Shown here: in pieces, positions 47,998 through 59,704 of the stretch
Layout of the letters: each line of letters opens with the position of its first letter
Position numbering within the stretch: the first letter of the stretch is position 1
Origin: Druceiella hillmani
Taxonomy: Eukaryota; Arthropoda; Insecta; Lepidoptera; Hepialidae
NCBI GenBank assembly: GCA_039881145.1
Contig: JAYKKI010000029.1
Coordinates: 25,958,001-26,022,000 of the forward strand
Length of the DNA stretch: 64,000 nt
Reading direction: 5' to 3'
Notes under the pieces: model-generated
Database searches by the model: none
What the model was told of the DNA's origin: nothing
Seen by the model: only the letters and a program-made list of their open reading frames with translations
Made by a program: the position numbers and the translations under genes

Positions 47998-48049
47998 GGG
48001 TTGCACTTGGGAAAATTTTTACCTTGCTTATAATATTAGGGACGGCCAG

Positions 48050-48880
48050 AGAGGTCTGATCTTATGAAAATGGACTATTTCCCCTACACCACTAGACCCA
48101 TCCGAATCTCCCTTCTATACCAATGAATTTGCTTGCCCCACATCATCAACCAGTTTTATAACTAATTGATTAGCAATTTGATTTCAAGCGAAAATAAAGG
48201 AACTGGAAAAAACCGAGTTGTAAAAAGATAGAGCTAAAAATGTACTACACATTTGACTCCCCTGTACAGAAATGAAGGAAACCATTTCTCATAAGACTCT
48301 TCTTCCGCTGCTTGAATTCTTGCAATTAAATTCTCTCTTGATCCCAATCTTCTCAAATTCATCACTAGTCGACGGCATTATCCGAGATGGTGTTAAACAT
48401 ATGGGAAGGAAGCTCTACACGCTTCCTAAATTTAAGGTCGCCAGAAGGCTCCATTAGCCTTGTGGGACTCAGTTTGAAACTGTACCATTTGACGCCTTTG
48501 CAGAACTCCAGAACGAATTAAGCCTGTATCAATTGAATGTTGGCTCCCCAAAAAAATATCCTGTTCCACCACAAATCCCGAACTCAGTAGATAACTCACT
48601 TTATTCTTCATCCCTTGACATCCTTAGCTTCCTGGAATAACCTATTTGATTCTTTTGAAAGTGACGATTTCCCGCATTGTTGTTACTTTCCCATATTTCA
48701 ATTTAAAAACGAAGAAAATTCCTCAACTTTAAAAATAAAATTTATATAAGGCAGATAGGCTGGAGTGTATTGTCTCCCTCGAGTGGACCAGGATATTTTC
48801 GCCCAATACCAAAATGAAGAGCTTTGTAAGCTTTACCCAACAAGCTTTGCCAAGCAAGCCCCACCAATAAATCGATCTAA
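48050..48880 (+). pseudogene. RNase H-type LINE, 5' remnant (third copy)
   Basis: Plus strand. At 48067 ATGGACTA starts an ORF1-like N-terminus whose PPTPLDPSESPFYTNEFACP matches the equivalent residues of copies at 21.6 and 31.3 kb. Further on, KFKVARRLH and later a linker resembling the other two copies (PNSVDNSLYSSSLDI; FIRQIGW) appear near 48580-48760. The text fades by 48880. No RT is present. Multiple frameshifts. Confidence 0.6.
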
Positions 48881-49496
48881 CAAGTGAAATTCAATTGCTG
48901 GATTGAAATATTTTGTACACTGTCTCATCATCACATTAGTTGCGTAGATGCTCACTACTGTGGACGTTCACTATCTGTGTCAAAATGGCGAGAGTCAAAT
49001 TGCCTCACTATGACTTTGTGTAAAGCTAGTCCAGCGTACTGGTATAATAGAGGTCAGTGACTCTCGACCATTATATGAAACAAAAGTGTTGGGAGCACAT
49101 GTGAAACATAGGTGTGTGCTCGAGATCACTTAATAAATATATCCTAAACGGCTCTACGCTACATTATTATATAATACAAATGTTCATATACATGTATTAT
49201 TTTAAATAATAACTTATAGAACTTCTGATGTATGTGAAGTTGTTGGCTTGAATGAAGTTGAAAATTTGATTTATTGACACTAGGCTTATATATTCAAATT
49301 CAAATTTTTGAATTAACAACTCTTTGCTCATTCTAATATCTCAATTTAAAAATTTATAATTATTACCTATTATACCTGATACTACGACGTGAAAAGCAGA
49401 ATAGCACCAAATACTTACAATTAGTATCCTGCTATCTCCAGATATAGAAAAAGAATAAAAAAAAAAGGAATATATATATATATATATATATTTAAA
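48881..49496. other. Non-coding spacer
   Basis: No gene recognised; a short TA run at 49471-49490. Confidence 0.5.
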
Positions 49497-49716
49497 AATA
49501 ATTTTATTAGCGTCAAGAATTAATAATATTGGTCCATGCTTACTAAAAGGAGACCTATTACAATGTGACATTTACGTGACTCTTTATCTTTCATTATCTT
49601 ACGCCATATAATGAAAGATAATGATAAAGAGTCACGTAAATGTCACATTGTAATAGGTTTCCTTTTTGTAAGCATGAATCAATGTTATTAATTCTTGAGG
49701 CTAATAATATTATTAT
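49497..49716. repeat. Fold-back element, about 105-bp arms and a short loop
   Basis: The left arm (about 49497-49600) is mirrored at about 49611-49716. The inner 35 bases, including CCTATTACAATGTGACATT and CACGTAAATG on the complement, are a perfect match; the outer part carries a few mismatches (GCGTCAAGAATTAATAA vs its mirror). This is the form of a palindromic MITE or snap-back element. Confidence 0.9.
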
Positions 49717-50860
49717 TAAAGAAAACCACAGATTTATAATATTAAGAAGCAGACGACACATAAATAATCGGACAATATCTAGAGAAAATCATAAGAACTG
49801 ACATATTTTCATTTCCTTCTTTTCGTCGTTACCTGTGGTTACCTGTAATAGTTCGAGCAAGATCGCATTTGTTTGTTATGTTTTCTTAATTTGAAACTGC
49901 CACTCCGCCTTAATTTGTCATGTCGCCAGGTATATGGTGTATTGACAAGATGAATTTTGAACCTCGTAGAATTTTAGGTTTTATGTGTAATTTCTAAATT
50001 TACATAAATTAATTGTTCAAAAATATGTTGACTCTATTGCAGGTATTGCATTTTGCGAGTACATAAAATATAACATTCATAGCTTCAATTTGAAATTATC
50101 GAATGAAACATTATCGAATTTTTAATATACAAACCAGCCGTATTTACATTTTAGATTTACTTTTTTATCCTAATAAAGTTATAAATTTTTGTAACTCGTC
50201 GACCTCTTTGCATATATAAAGGGGCATAAAGTAAATTTTTTACGTAAAAATAAAGTTATTAATTTATAAGTTATTAATTACTTTCGGTTGCCAGTTGATA
50301 TGATGTGAGGAAACTCGGCCTTTATTTTTGTTGAAATGAAATGTGTATAACTCAGGAAAGTATTTTGGAAAATAAGCAAGTATCTATTGAGTACAGGTTG
50401 TGAATTATTTTTTAATGACAATAATACATTGTCATTAAAAAATAATTTGCAAGTTTTATAAATATCTCACCGTAAGAGCACAAAGACGATTTATTTTAAT
50501 TTTACATTTGTTTAACAAATGTAAGATTATTAAAGGTAAGGCGATTTAAAAATGTAAGGTTAATTTGGATTTTTAAAATAGGTCAAGTTTATCCATTATA
50601 TATATTTACGGATATATAATGATTTATTATCAGATAAATCATTTCCATTTTAAGACCGCTTTTCGAGACAATCTGATGACGGCAGCAGTGGAGACTATAT
50701 TATTTTAAATTCAAATCTATTGACAGTTGCATAATGGGATATAACGAATCGAATATATTAAATATTATGTGTTCTACAATCGTGTGCTGAAACTTTCATT
50801 AATTACACATTATTTGTGTATTTCTTTAGTTTAGATCTTAAATATTTCTAGTGACCTGAG

Positions 50861-50891
<31 letters not shown>

Positions 50892-51700
50892 AAGTTTTTA
50901 GTTCTACATATGACTGAAATTGAAGTTTAGGTCAATTTTTAAATATTTATACGTAATATGAAATATGTACACATCAATATATATATATAAATATATATAC
51001 TGACATACGTATCATCACTGCATTCAGACGCGCCCCTAAATATATTTTGGGGCGTGTTTTGATAGACTCCGCCTTTTGGTTACTGTTTTAATGTAGTTAC
51101 GTGTCATCTCTAATTTAAATTATTAGATAATTTAAATCTGTGAAAAAAAACTGATAATAAAATAAGCATTCTCAAAAAGTATATGTATAAATAGTTTAAA
51201 TTATTATATTGCCTAACCACTTACTTTTCATATACGCTGCCAACTTTTTTGTTTCATTGAATGGTCGGCAGCATATTTATTTTTCAAAGAAAATTTCTTA
51301 AACTGTTACTTAGACTATTTAATAAAATAGGACTATATAATACACATGTAGCGACGGTGCTTGTGGTGTGCAACTAATTTCTAGTCTATTCACATTACTT
51401 AATCGCCTATATTATAATTAAACTGAAAATATTTGTTGAATATTTGGTTGCTAACCATTTTTATTTATTTTTTATTAATTAATATTTTTTTATTAATAAT
51501 ACCAGGCCAGCTAACAAGAATGACAGTGTGCAATGATTTTATTTTCCACATGCCGCTTTATCGAGGTAGCAATAACATAACAAGTAAGTGTCTACTAGTC
51601 TTGCCTTTTGACATGCGCGTTGATTGGCCTAATTGGTTTCTGCCTGTAAATTAAAAATACGAATTAAAATTTAACCAGTAAATGTCATATTTTAAGTAAA
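49717..51700. other. AT-rich non-coding sequence with palindromes
   Basis: No gene recognised. It holds the perfect hairpin at 50403-50447, a TA run near 50861-50886 and a smaller hairpin CGCGCCCC...GGGGCGTG near 51031-51056. Confidence 0.5.
50403..50447. repeat. Perfect 20-bp inverted repeat, 5-base loop
   Basis: AATTATTTTTTAATGACAAT at 50403-50422 is mirrored at 50428-50447 around AATAC. Confidence 0.85.
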
Positions 51701-51759
51701 TAAGAATCTAAATATAAAACAATGCCTTCTCTAATATCTATTTTCATAAATATCTTCAA

Positions 51760-53105
51760 TATACAGACAGAAGAATTCTACAGTTGTATTATTATTAATG
51801 TAATGCTAAGGCTTGTTTGTTTGTCTTTCTTTCACATCGCAACAGAGCAAGGAATTGACGTGATTTCTTACATAAAGATAGCTCCGTCTATAATCCAAAG
51901 CAGATAGGGAAATGACGTAGGCTACATTTAAATACGGACGAAAATTAGTAAAAAGTACATGAAGTGAATAATAGTATGCAATATGAAAGAGCAACAGAAC
52001 TACCTCATTTAATCCCTAATTTAGAGTGCTACCTACAATATTATAAATGGGAAAGTGTGTTTGTTTGTCCATATTGTGATAGCTAAATAACATATCGACG
52101 TGATTTTCGCCCAGAGATGGTTGGCTTGCCGGGCAATGATATTGGCTATTTTTTGTGCCATTATACTCTTAGTTGGAACGAAGGTTTCGTTCCAACTAAC
52201 AGTATACTCCTAACTAATATTATAAATGCAAAAGTGTGTTTGTTTGTCCTTCTTTCACGTCGCCACAAAACTGCGGATCGACGTGATTTTTTTCATAGAG
52301 ATAATTGGCGAGCCAAGAAATTATATAGTAGGCTACTTTCCAATCCAGGAAATTTCACTCTAACTAATATTAAAGTCCCAACTAATATTAAAAATCTGAA
52401 AGCGCGTTCCTTTGTTTTTATTCCACGTTACAATAGAGAAACACATTGGAGTAATTTTTTGCACAGAGATGGTTGGTAGGCCGGAAAATGACATATGCAA
52501 ACTTCCAACCCAGTAAATCTCATTCTAACTAATATTACAATCCCAACTAATATTTTAAATGTGAAAGTGTATTTATTTGTCCTTCTTTCACATCATAACA
52601 TAGCGTTTTTTCATAGTTATAGTCAGCGGATCAGGAAATGACATAGAATACCTTTCAATCCTGGAAATTACATCCTAATTAATATTACAATCGCAACTAA
52701 TATTACAAACCCGAAAGTGTATTTCTTTGTTCTTCTTCACGTCAGAACGGAACGACGAATAAACGTGATTTTTGCATATAGGTAGTTGCCGGACCGGGAA
52801 ATTACTATTATCCTGGCAAACTGGGCTACTTATTATCCTGGCAAACCCCATCATGCCTAATATTATAATCCTAATTAATATTTTAAATTAAAAAGTATGT
52901 TTCTTTGCTCTTCGTTCACGTCGCAAGGGTGCAACAGATTGACGCGGATTTTTTAGAGGGAAATACTTTTATTTTCATTGTCTTTTGCATTATAAATTTG
53001 CGAAAATAAAGGTTTGGCATTTAATTTCTTTTAATAATTCTAGACGACGTTGCATATTATAATTTCTCCCTATAACCACGTGAGCGAAGCCACGGGTAAA
53101 AATTT
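51760..53105. repeat. Degenerate tandem array of about 150-170-bp units
   Basis: About seven units share, in order: CTAATATTATAAATG-like start, AAAGTGTGTTTGTTTGTCC, TTCTTTCACGTCGCAAC, CGACGTGATTTTT, CATAGAGATAGTTGG, then AGGAAATGACATAGGCTAC. The array closes at 53078 with CACGTGAGCGAAGCCACGGG. This resembles a dispersed family common in insect genomes whose consensus ends with 'GCGAAGCCGCGGG'. Open frames inside (for example 52117-52479) are incidental. Confidence 0.7.
52169..52199. repeat. Perfect 14-bp hairpin within the tandem array
   Basis: TTAGTTGGAACGAA at 52169-52182 is mirrored at 52186-52199 around GGT. It marks a head-to-head junction of two repeat units. Confidence 0.85.
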
Positions 53106-53497
53106 ATATTTATAGATAAAATTGTTTTTTCTTTTAAACATTTTGTATATAAACTTTGAATAAATTAGTGTTATTCTGTCTTTTTAGTTTGATTTTTTTA
53201 TAAAGAAACAGTGCTTGTGGTGTTTCACTGGTTTGCGTATATTCAAAATTGAAATCACAATTAACAAACGGATGGACGAAATAACTCAAATACCCCTTAA
53301 AAATTTACTTACTATAATAATTGATTGGAACGAAAAAGCGTAATGCATTATTAACACTAGAAGTGCGGGTGTCCAAATTTTACCCATTTCGATGTTCTTC
53401 CTGCTCCAGTAGATGTCTTGTTATGCGTTGACTCCTAATTTTTTATGACTTTGTAAAATGTGATCATTATTGTTTATAGACTTCAACCAAGTAATCG

Positions 53498-53499
<2 letters not shown>
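53106..53499. other. Non-coding spacer
   Basis: No gene recognised. Confidence 0.5.

Positions 53500-53573
<74 letters not shown>
53500..53573. repeat. (TA)n microsatellite
   Basis: TA dinucleotides with one GATA interruption, flanked by AATCGCGA and TTGCGA. Confidence 0.95.
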
Positions 53574-53575
<2 letters not shown>

Positions 53576-53966
53576 TGCGATTTATATATTGTAAGAATTG
53601 GATGTAGGTAAATCGGAAATTGAAATAGAATTAAGAGTGATCTATAATATAATACGCCTATAATTAATTACCAATCCGAACCGAGTCCTTTTCCGAAGCG
53701 AAACGCGTCGCAATCCCCCGCTTTACGCCGCTTAGCATCACCTGCGTTGAAGTTTGCTTCGAGAAAAGCGAGGACCGCTGCACTTTCTCAGCTCAACTCC
53801 AACGCGGCCTCTCCTGACAGAACGTCCGCGTTCTCGCGTGATGCGTCGATGGTCAGCTCCTCCTCAGTCGGTTGTCCAGTTAATGTGGATTCGAAATCTC
53901 TCTAGAGTTTTCAAAGAAAACAATTCTTATAACGTTACTATCAAAACTGTACTTGTACTGAAGCGT

Positions 53967-54190
53967 GAGGTCTGCTCACTCATACGAGGTCTGCTCGTGT
54001 AAATAATAGCGAAGTCTGCTCGCAAGTATCAAGCTGTGAGGTCTGCTCACAAAATGTAATATGCGAGGTCTGCTCGCAAACGTCAAGCTGTGAGGTCTGC
54101 TCGTAAGCTAGCATATGAGGTTAGTTCACAAAAGGCCGTATGCGAGGTCTGCTTGCAACTCAACATGTAAGGTTTGTTCGCAAAATAAAC
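53967..54190. repeat. Array of short boxes (consensus GAGGTCTGCTCRCAA), copy 2
   Basis: About nine degenerate copies, 25-28 bases apart, just downstream of the integrase frame in the element's own direction. Colinear with the array at 24631-24830. Confidence 0.85.
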
Positions 54191-54192
54191 AC

Positions 54193-55040
54193 TTAAGAGG
54201 ATTTAATACAATTATAAAGTCTTACTTTCAAAGAAGGCAGCACATGTGTCTGGAGTCCATTCTCCCTTCCAAGGCACCATGAATCCTGCTGCAACTTTCC
54301 ACGAGAACCAGCAACCAACTGTAATTCGTACCTTCCCTGAGGCGAAACTTTCACTAGGCGGTAGGGGCCGCGCACGCTAGAGTCAAGTTTTCCTCTAGAT
54401 TGTACTTTTTTATTACAAAAAACAGCGAATTGTCCACAAAAGTACGAGGTAATAATTTGTTATTATTGACCAAGGGTTCTTGTCGTTCTTGGTTCTGCTT
54501 CATCAACTCTGACGCATGCCTTTTAGTCATCTTGCGAAGTGCCATCTATAGCCAGATCGCAAATCTATAGCCACATCGCAAATGAGAAGTGTTACCACAT
54601 TCGTCCCTATGAGGAGGAATGTCGAGTAAAGAATGTTGAATAATGCTAAGAGGAGAATGAGACAACTCATGTCTTGTGTTTCGTCATGTTTAACACAAGC
54701 TACAATTACGCGCTACATTACATTGGACCATTCTTCTCGCAGATAATAGAAATGAAGGCAGATCAAATTCAATAAGGTGCGACAATATCGTTCGACTTGT
54801 GCGTTAGACTGATGCACTTTAGGCGTAATCAGATGCATTTTACTCCCAATCTCATTCACCCAGGTCAGGAATTCGGTACTTTGGAACATTCGACCTCGAT
54901 CGGCGACAATTAGTTTTTACCGACCCAAATAATGAACTGGCATTGAGGAAAGGACGCCTCAATTCGCTTGCTTCCTCATGGGGTATAAAAGACAGAACTT
55001 TAAAAAAGTATCGATAATGATATGGCGGGTCCATTGGATT
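54193..55040 (-). pseudogene. Gypsy F integrase: catalytic core and C-terminal domain
   Basis: Minus strand: VADRGRMFQSTEFLTWV near 54910 carries the second catalytic Asp and HQSNAQVERYCRTL near 54790 the Glu of the DD35E triad. A gap and frameshift follow, then SELMKQNQERQEPLVNNNK and MRGPYRLVKVSPQGRYELQL, an SH3-like C-terminal domain, ending near 54200. The zinc-binding N-terminus is not recognised. Adjacent short repeat duplications (CTATAGCCA at 54546 and 54567) break the frame. Confidence 0.75.
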
Positions 55041-55376
55041 CTGGAAGAGACCCTAAGACGTCTGCGTATATAGTCTCAAAGGGACAATCTGGTTTCTGCC
55101 AGAAATGAATCAGCTGTAGAGGTGCTCCAGCTGACTACTTTTAAAATATACACACAACGCAATAAGAAATATATTTTTGAACAAACGACGTAAAGCCGGC
55201 GCAGCAAAAATTTCGAAGTATAACATCGATGGTTTTGCCTATGCCATGATGGTCATTCTCGACGTGAAATACACGGAACAACCTGAGTCGATGGCCTTTG
55301 GGGATGAAAGCTCGCTCACTGGGGTGTAGTTGTAATAATGAAGATCATTTCTTTCGACATATCGGTTGGCATCTAG

Positions 55377-55889
55377 TTAACCATCATTCAGTTGTCCGAT
55401 GAGAGTTTGAGTCTCCCCATCTACAGATTGTGCTATTTGAGCCCAACTTTGGGGCTTTTGAATTTGGACCACATTCACTGGATTCCGAGTCAAATAATCA
55501 GCGTGAGACATGGAAGTGCCTTTGCTATACTCAAGTGAAAAGTCAAAATCCTGCAAATACATACACCATCTGGCTACCCTTGGCGTTAAGTCTTTCTGTT
55601 TCGACGTGAGTTTAAGAGCATTAAAGTCAGCGACTATAGTAAAACGCAGACCAACCAGGTAGTTTCCAAAATTCTGCAGGGTCTTGACCACTGCCAAGGT
55701 TTCCAGTTCGTATGAACAACAAGTTCGTTCAGCGCCTTGAGTTAATCTGCTAAAATAGGCTACAACGCGCTTGTGACCCGATTCGTATTTGAAATAAAAC
55801 TGCCCTATAACCAATCGCTTATGGATTTCAATGGGAAGTACTCGGTCATAAATAGCAAGGACTGGCTCGTTAACCAAGTGCTCTCTCAC
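55377..55889 (-). pseudogene. Gypsy F RNase H domain
   Basis: 170 open codons. VVAYFSRLTQGAERTCCSYE, LETLAVVKTLQNFGNYLVG and FTIVADFNALKLT follow the Ty3/gypsy RNase H pattern, in which 'TDHxAL' is expected and ADFNAL is seen. RWCMYLQDFDFSLEYSKGTS and HADYLTRNP (normally HxDxLSR) end the domain. This is the best preserved part of the element. Confidence 0.85.
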
Positions 55890-55911
55890 ATCTATTCTAG
55901 CAGCTTCTCAT

Positions 55912-56640
55912 TCAGCGACCCAAATTATAATGAACACCTTTCTTCGTAAGACTTCCAATACACGCTATCTTTGACGCAAAACTGGCCATATATTTTCTAA
56001 AATACTCCGCTAGATCTAAATACTGACGCACCTGCTTCACGTTTTTAGGAACTGTAACGTCAACGAGAGTCTTAACTTTGTATGCGCTCGGCCGTACCTG
56101 ACCCTCCAAATATTCGATTTCAGTGGACAGGAAAGAGCATTTTAAATTTATTGAAAAGCCAGCTTCAGTTACAATTTTCAGTACTTCATGTAATATTTTG
56201 AAACCCTCATCAACAGAATTACTATTACTTATTAATTACTTAAAATCTATGTAAACCAAGACCTTATCAGAGTCAATGAAATCACGAAGAGTATTCGAGA
56301 TAATGCGCTGGTACACTACAGGAGCATTAGCCAGTCCATATGGCATGGTCAAGTACTCATAGTGGCCTTCCGGTGTAATGAAGACCGTCCGCGGAATCGA
56401 CTCTTTTTCCATTGGAATCTGGTGAAATCCGGTTGCCACGTCAAGGCTAGTGAAAAACTTATGACGTCCTAAACGGCCTATATGATAAGTGGCAAGGGAC
56501 AACGATCTTTAATTGTGATTTCATTAAGCTTTCAGAAATCCACGCAGATGCGATCCATACCGTCTTGAAAATTCCGACTTACCCAGTAAATCCTTAACGA
56601 TTTCACGAACGCGCAACGTCCCAGTTTATGAAAGTCGATT
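55912..56640 (-). pseudogene. Gypsy F reverse transcriptase
   Basis: Minus strand: FFTSLDVATGFHQIPMEKES, then HYEYLTMPYGLANAPVVYQR and VLVYIDF near 56240, where YIDD should stand; the second catalytic Asp is lost at a frame break. The thumb (NVKQVRQYLDLAEYFRKYM) follows in another frame near 56000. Upstream, the RT entry around 56600 is frameshifted. Confidence 0.8.
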
Positions 56641-56659
56641 AGGTCTGTAGTTAACGGGT

Positions 56660-57182
56660 GCATCGCTTTTGAATTTGATGGACATACTTCCGGTTTTCAC
56701 AGTCGAAGTCGTTGTCCCCGTAATAAAATATTCAGATTATTCACTAATGATGGCCACTCATTTATTTAAATTATCGCCGACAAGGCTCGTATTTATCGGG
56801 ATATGCCCATTAGACTCAACCTTTACAATCCTAGCAGACCCCTCAACTCTACGAATAATACATTGTCGTTCTCGAGTTCGTACATATGTGACGCCGTCGC
56901 GGTTAAGTACGTCGTTCCCTACATATGATTGGGCGCTCATATACTTCGCCTCAATCACAAACAAATCAACTTCAAATGTGATGTTGTCAAACTCTATTGT
57001 GACCCTGTCACATAATCTGTGGAGCCTACGTCCTGACTTCCAATACCCTTCAAGTTGCGAAAGGCCGGTTTCCGGGAGCAATCGAAATGTTTCACTAAAG
57101 AAGTATTAAAAACACTCGTATTTAAAACAAAAGAACAAAGTATCGTTACCTCGATACCGAACTCAGCACTTGTAATGTACAC
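56660..57182 (-). pseudogene. Gypsy F protease-to-RT region
   Basis: Minus-strand frame with EVDLFVIEAKYMSAQSYVGN and DVLNRDGVTYVRTRERQ, typical of the end of gypsy proteases ('xxxGxDxLxxxG'). The D-T/S-G active site itself is not seen and may lie beyond the break at 57204. Confidence 0.6.
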
Positions 57183-57204
57183 ATGCAGCGCGGTAACTCA
57201 CGCA

Positions 57205-57740
57205 AATTATGTTTAGATTTTTTAATTAAAAAAAAATACAAATAAAAAGGTTTAACATGTATATATATATTTATTGAGAAGCTAAATGCAAAGGTGTTGA
57301 CTTAACAATGTTTTGTATGATAATGAATCTTAGCTTGTTAAGGATGGCCTTCATATCTTACGATGTGTGGAGTTGGACTGCAGAACACTTCAGTTTTATG
57401 AAAGGAACGCTTTATTCTACGTAGATGACCAGTAAATTGTCTCTGGATATTTGAATATTTAAGCTTGCAATTGGACTTCCTTGAATTTAATGAAAGGGGT
57501 CCTTTGTATCCGTTTTAACCAGGATGTGCTGTGAGCGGGCACTAAATCTTTCTTGGTACGTAAGCAGGCAAGTCCTTCAAAAGGTAATATCATATGTTCA
57601 TAACAGGTCCCTAGCATTTCATGCTGGCCTTTTATTTATGCTGAACAGAAAAGGCTAGCAAGTACATTTTTTCATTTCCACTTGGATATTTTTCTAAGGC
57701 TCTTCTGGGTGGTTTCATACGAGTATAGTAGTTAGATATT
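57205..57740 (-). repeat. 3' LTR of element C (right limit approximate)
   Basis: Visible homology to the 5' LTR covers 57205-57476, where the window cuts the other copy. A TATA-like CATAAATAAAAGG on the minus strand near 57632 suggests the LTR extends to at least 57.7 kb. Copies differ at scattered positions, so the insertion is not recent. Confidence 0.7.
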
Positions 57741-58610
57741 AGTATTCAGGAATCCCACCATCTTCTAGATGTTGGTACGATATTGCATTCACAGCTAGGA
57801 AGCATTTTGGAGGAACTGTGATAGGTTCGTTATTGCAGGACTGGAAATATGAGTATGTACGGGGAATTCGAGACAAATACTGTAGTGTCGGCTACGTAAT
57901 ATGATCCCATTTCGATTAACAAATAATTTTGTGTTTGAACGCTGATCATACGTCTGTATTATGTTAATAATATTGTGTAGTAAATAAGATGCTGTGATGG
58001 GGGCTATATGTGTAAGAGAGAGAGCGATAGCATTTTTATGCATCTCAATGAGAGCGGAATAATTTGTACATTCTTTGTTAAATCGTGCAGGCTATTTATT
58101 TTTACATCTATTAAAATTATTGGGTATTAGAAATTGATAACGTATAGTGATCGGTATCGGTAATGGTTGAAAAAAATGCTAATATATTTTCTTTTTGCTG
58201 ATCTAGGTGAAAGTAATATGAAAATATATATTCTGTTAAGGTTTCTAAACTAAGTATTTTGGCTATTCAAGGGTCTCTGCATACATTTCTTTTACGAAAT
58301 TGTTGGTTTGTATTTATTGTTGTTTATATAATTGGTAGTCGATACCAATTATATAACAAAATCTTTAATTACTTTTTGAGTATTTCTTTGTAGGTTATGA
58401 TTTCTTCGCGAAATTTATTATGTCGCGTGAAAGTTGTAATCTGTTTTTTCTGTATTTTAATCTGAATTTAATATATTATACAGGTTTTGTGTGAATTGTT
58501 TATGTGTTTCTATGTAATTTTGTAAATAAGTGTTTTCAATGTCGATATCAAGGTGATTTGTATAAGTGTCCGTTTGTTATTTCTATTGGGTTTTTTAAAT
58601 TTTTTACTTA
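57741..58610 (-). other. Unassigned interval of element C
   Basis: It lies where integrase or an envelope gene would be expected. An 82-codon minus-strand frame (58043-57795) has no family motif that I can name. It includes the 14-bp hairpin at 58324-58356 (TTATATAATTGGTA, loop GTCGA). An eroded envelope gene is possible but not demonstrated. Confidence 0.4.
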
Positions 58611-58930
58611 AAGAGATAAGATCTAAAATATATGGTAGCCCAAACTATAGCTATTACCTCCTTTTCCACAGTACTATAATTTAGTTCACTGTTGTTAAGG
58701 GTTCGTGAGGCGTAAGCAATAGGTTTATCAGAAGTAATGGGCCCCTGTGAAAGAACAGCTCCAATCGCGAAATGGGAGACATCTGTTGTTAAATTGAATT
58801 CCTTTTCAAAATCCGGATATTGAAGTCGTTAGTTAAAATTTATTGGCAAAGTTTAAAACAATTTATATATTTACCGTTTTTTAAGGGTTTTGTCAAGCTA
58901 ACTATTATGTGTTGTCAAGCTAACTATTAT
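58611..58930 (-). pseudogene. Element C RNase H start, attached to a deleted RT
   Basis: Minus strand: LTKPLKNGKYINCF, then [40 protein letters not shown] and [18 protein letters not shown], the RT connection and RNase H beginning. It breaks off near 58610. A 21-base tandem duplication (TTGTCAAGCTAACTATTATG) sits at its upstream edge (58895-58935). Confidence 0.8.
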
Positions 58931-58949
58931 GTCGTTAGCGTTGGATTAT

Positions 58950-59505
58950 TTATCTCTCCGTAAGCCTAGCCTTGGCGTGCATTTCATATAGGCGAAGGAA
59001 TAAACCTCGAATTACGTATGTTTTGGGAATGTGAATTTCACCTTTAAATATATTAACAGGTATATTAACTTGTTGTGTACTGTGTGATCGTATAAGTGCT
59101 TCAAATAAATTTGTGGTTCCAGAATTTAATATGTGTATAGGGTTAATGACTTGTGAAGTAATTATTAGTTTTTTTGTGTAAATCAACTTTAGCTTGTAAT
59201 TTTTCTAACATTTCTAATCCTATAATGCCGTCGAATGTATTATGTATATATAAAATGGCCGTCGAATATATTATGTATATATAACATTTAGAGAAATCGC
59301 CAACCCTAAATTCGTCAAAAGTAAGTATTTCTATGGAATATTTGTTCTGAGTTGTACAATGAACGTTTGTAACTATAAACGGTTCATAATTCAATCTATA
59401 TCGACTAAAATGTTTTTACTGTCTCAGGTGATATGAATGATTGCTCAACACCCGTGTCGATTAGTAATTTAAGGGGTAGATTATGTATCTGTATATAAGG
59501 GTAAC
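58950..59505 (-). pseudogene. Element C aspartic protease and downstream linker
   Basis: Minus strand: LLIDTGVEQSF near 59455 carries the D-T-G active site, followed by NVHCTTQNKYSIEILTFDEF and GIIGLEMLEKLQAKVDL. The linker toward RT follows (VNIPVNIFKGEIHIPKTYVI). A 30-base duplication (ATATTATGTATATATA...) and frameshifts break the frame. The codons just upstream of the active site lie on the other side of the Harbinger insertion. Confidence 0.8.
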
Positions 59506-59704
59506 GCCACGTTTTCACTAAGGGACATTTGTCCCGCGACTCTGTCGCTCGACATCAATTCTACGTATCGCCCGACATCGCAGGGGACATTTACATGTCG
59601 CAAGTCGACGCTTGCTGGCGTCGAGATGCGCGACTTCCGTGTCCCTCGACAGTCGCCGGACAGGCTTTGAGTAGTGAGAACGTGTGTCGCTTTGTGCTCT
59701 GAAA

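Larger units (their letters stand above)
36062..47998 (-). mobile_element. hAT transposon (ZMYM1-like, copy 2), 12-kb footprint with nested insertions
   Basis: The left end begins CAGGGCCGTCTTAACC and the reverse complement of the right end begins CAAGGCCGTCTTTACC, typical hAT-type termini. The element is flanked by 8-bp direct repeats GGTCGCAC (36054-36061) and GGTTGCAC (47999-48006), 7 of 8 identical, the hAT target-duplication length. The transposase gene is on the minus strand in two blocks, 43126-42616 and about 37846-36230. Between and upstream of them lie a Jockey-type LINE (37856-42615) and a gypsy element (about 43260-47661). The outer transposon is therefore the oldest layer of the nest. 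Confidence 0.85.
53590..57204 (-). mobile_element. Ty3/gypsy element (family F, copy 2), 5' part cut off by element C
   Basis: Minus-strand pol remnant, ordered from the right: protease/RT linker, RT, RNase H, integrase core and C-terminus, box array and probable 3' LTR. The left limit is set at TGTAAGAATTGG (53590), a plausible LTR end beside the TA tract. On the right, the sequence stops abruptly at the AATT terminus of element C. Stops and shifts in all domains. Confidence 0.75.

Noticed and set aside
52117..52479. 120-codon plus-strand frame
   Set aside because: It runs through a degenerate tandem repeat and shares residues between units by repetition only.
56669..57109. 146-codon plus-strand frame
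   Set aside because: Antisense to the gypsy F protease/RT linker, which has recognisable gypsy residues.
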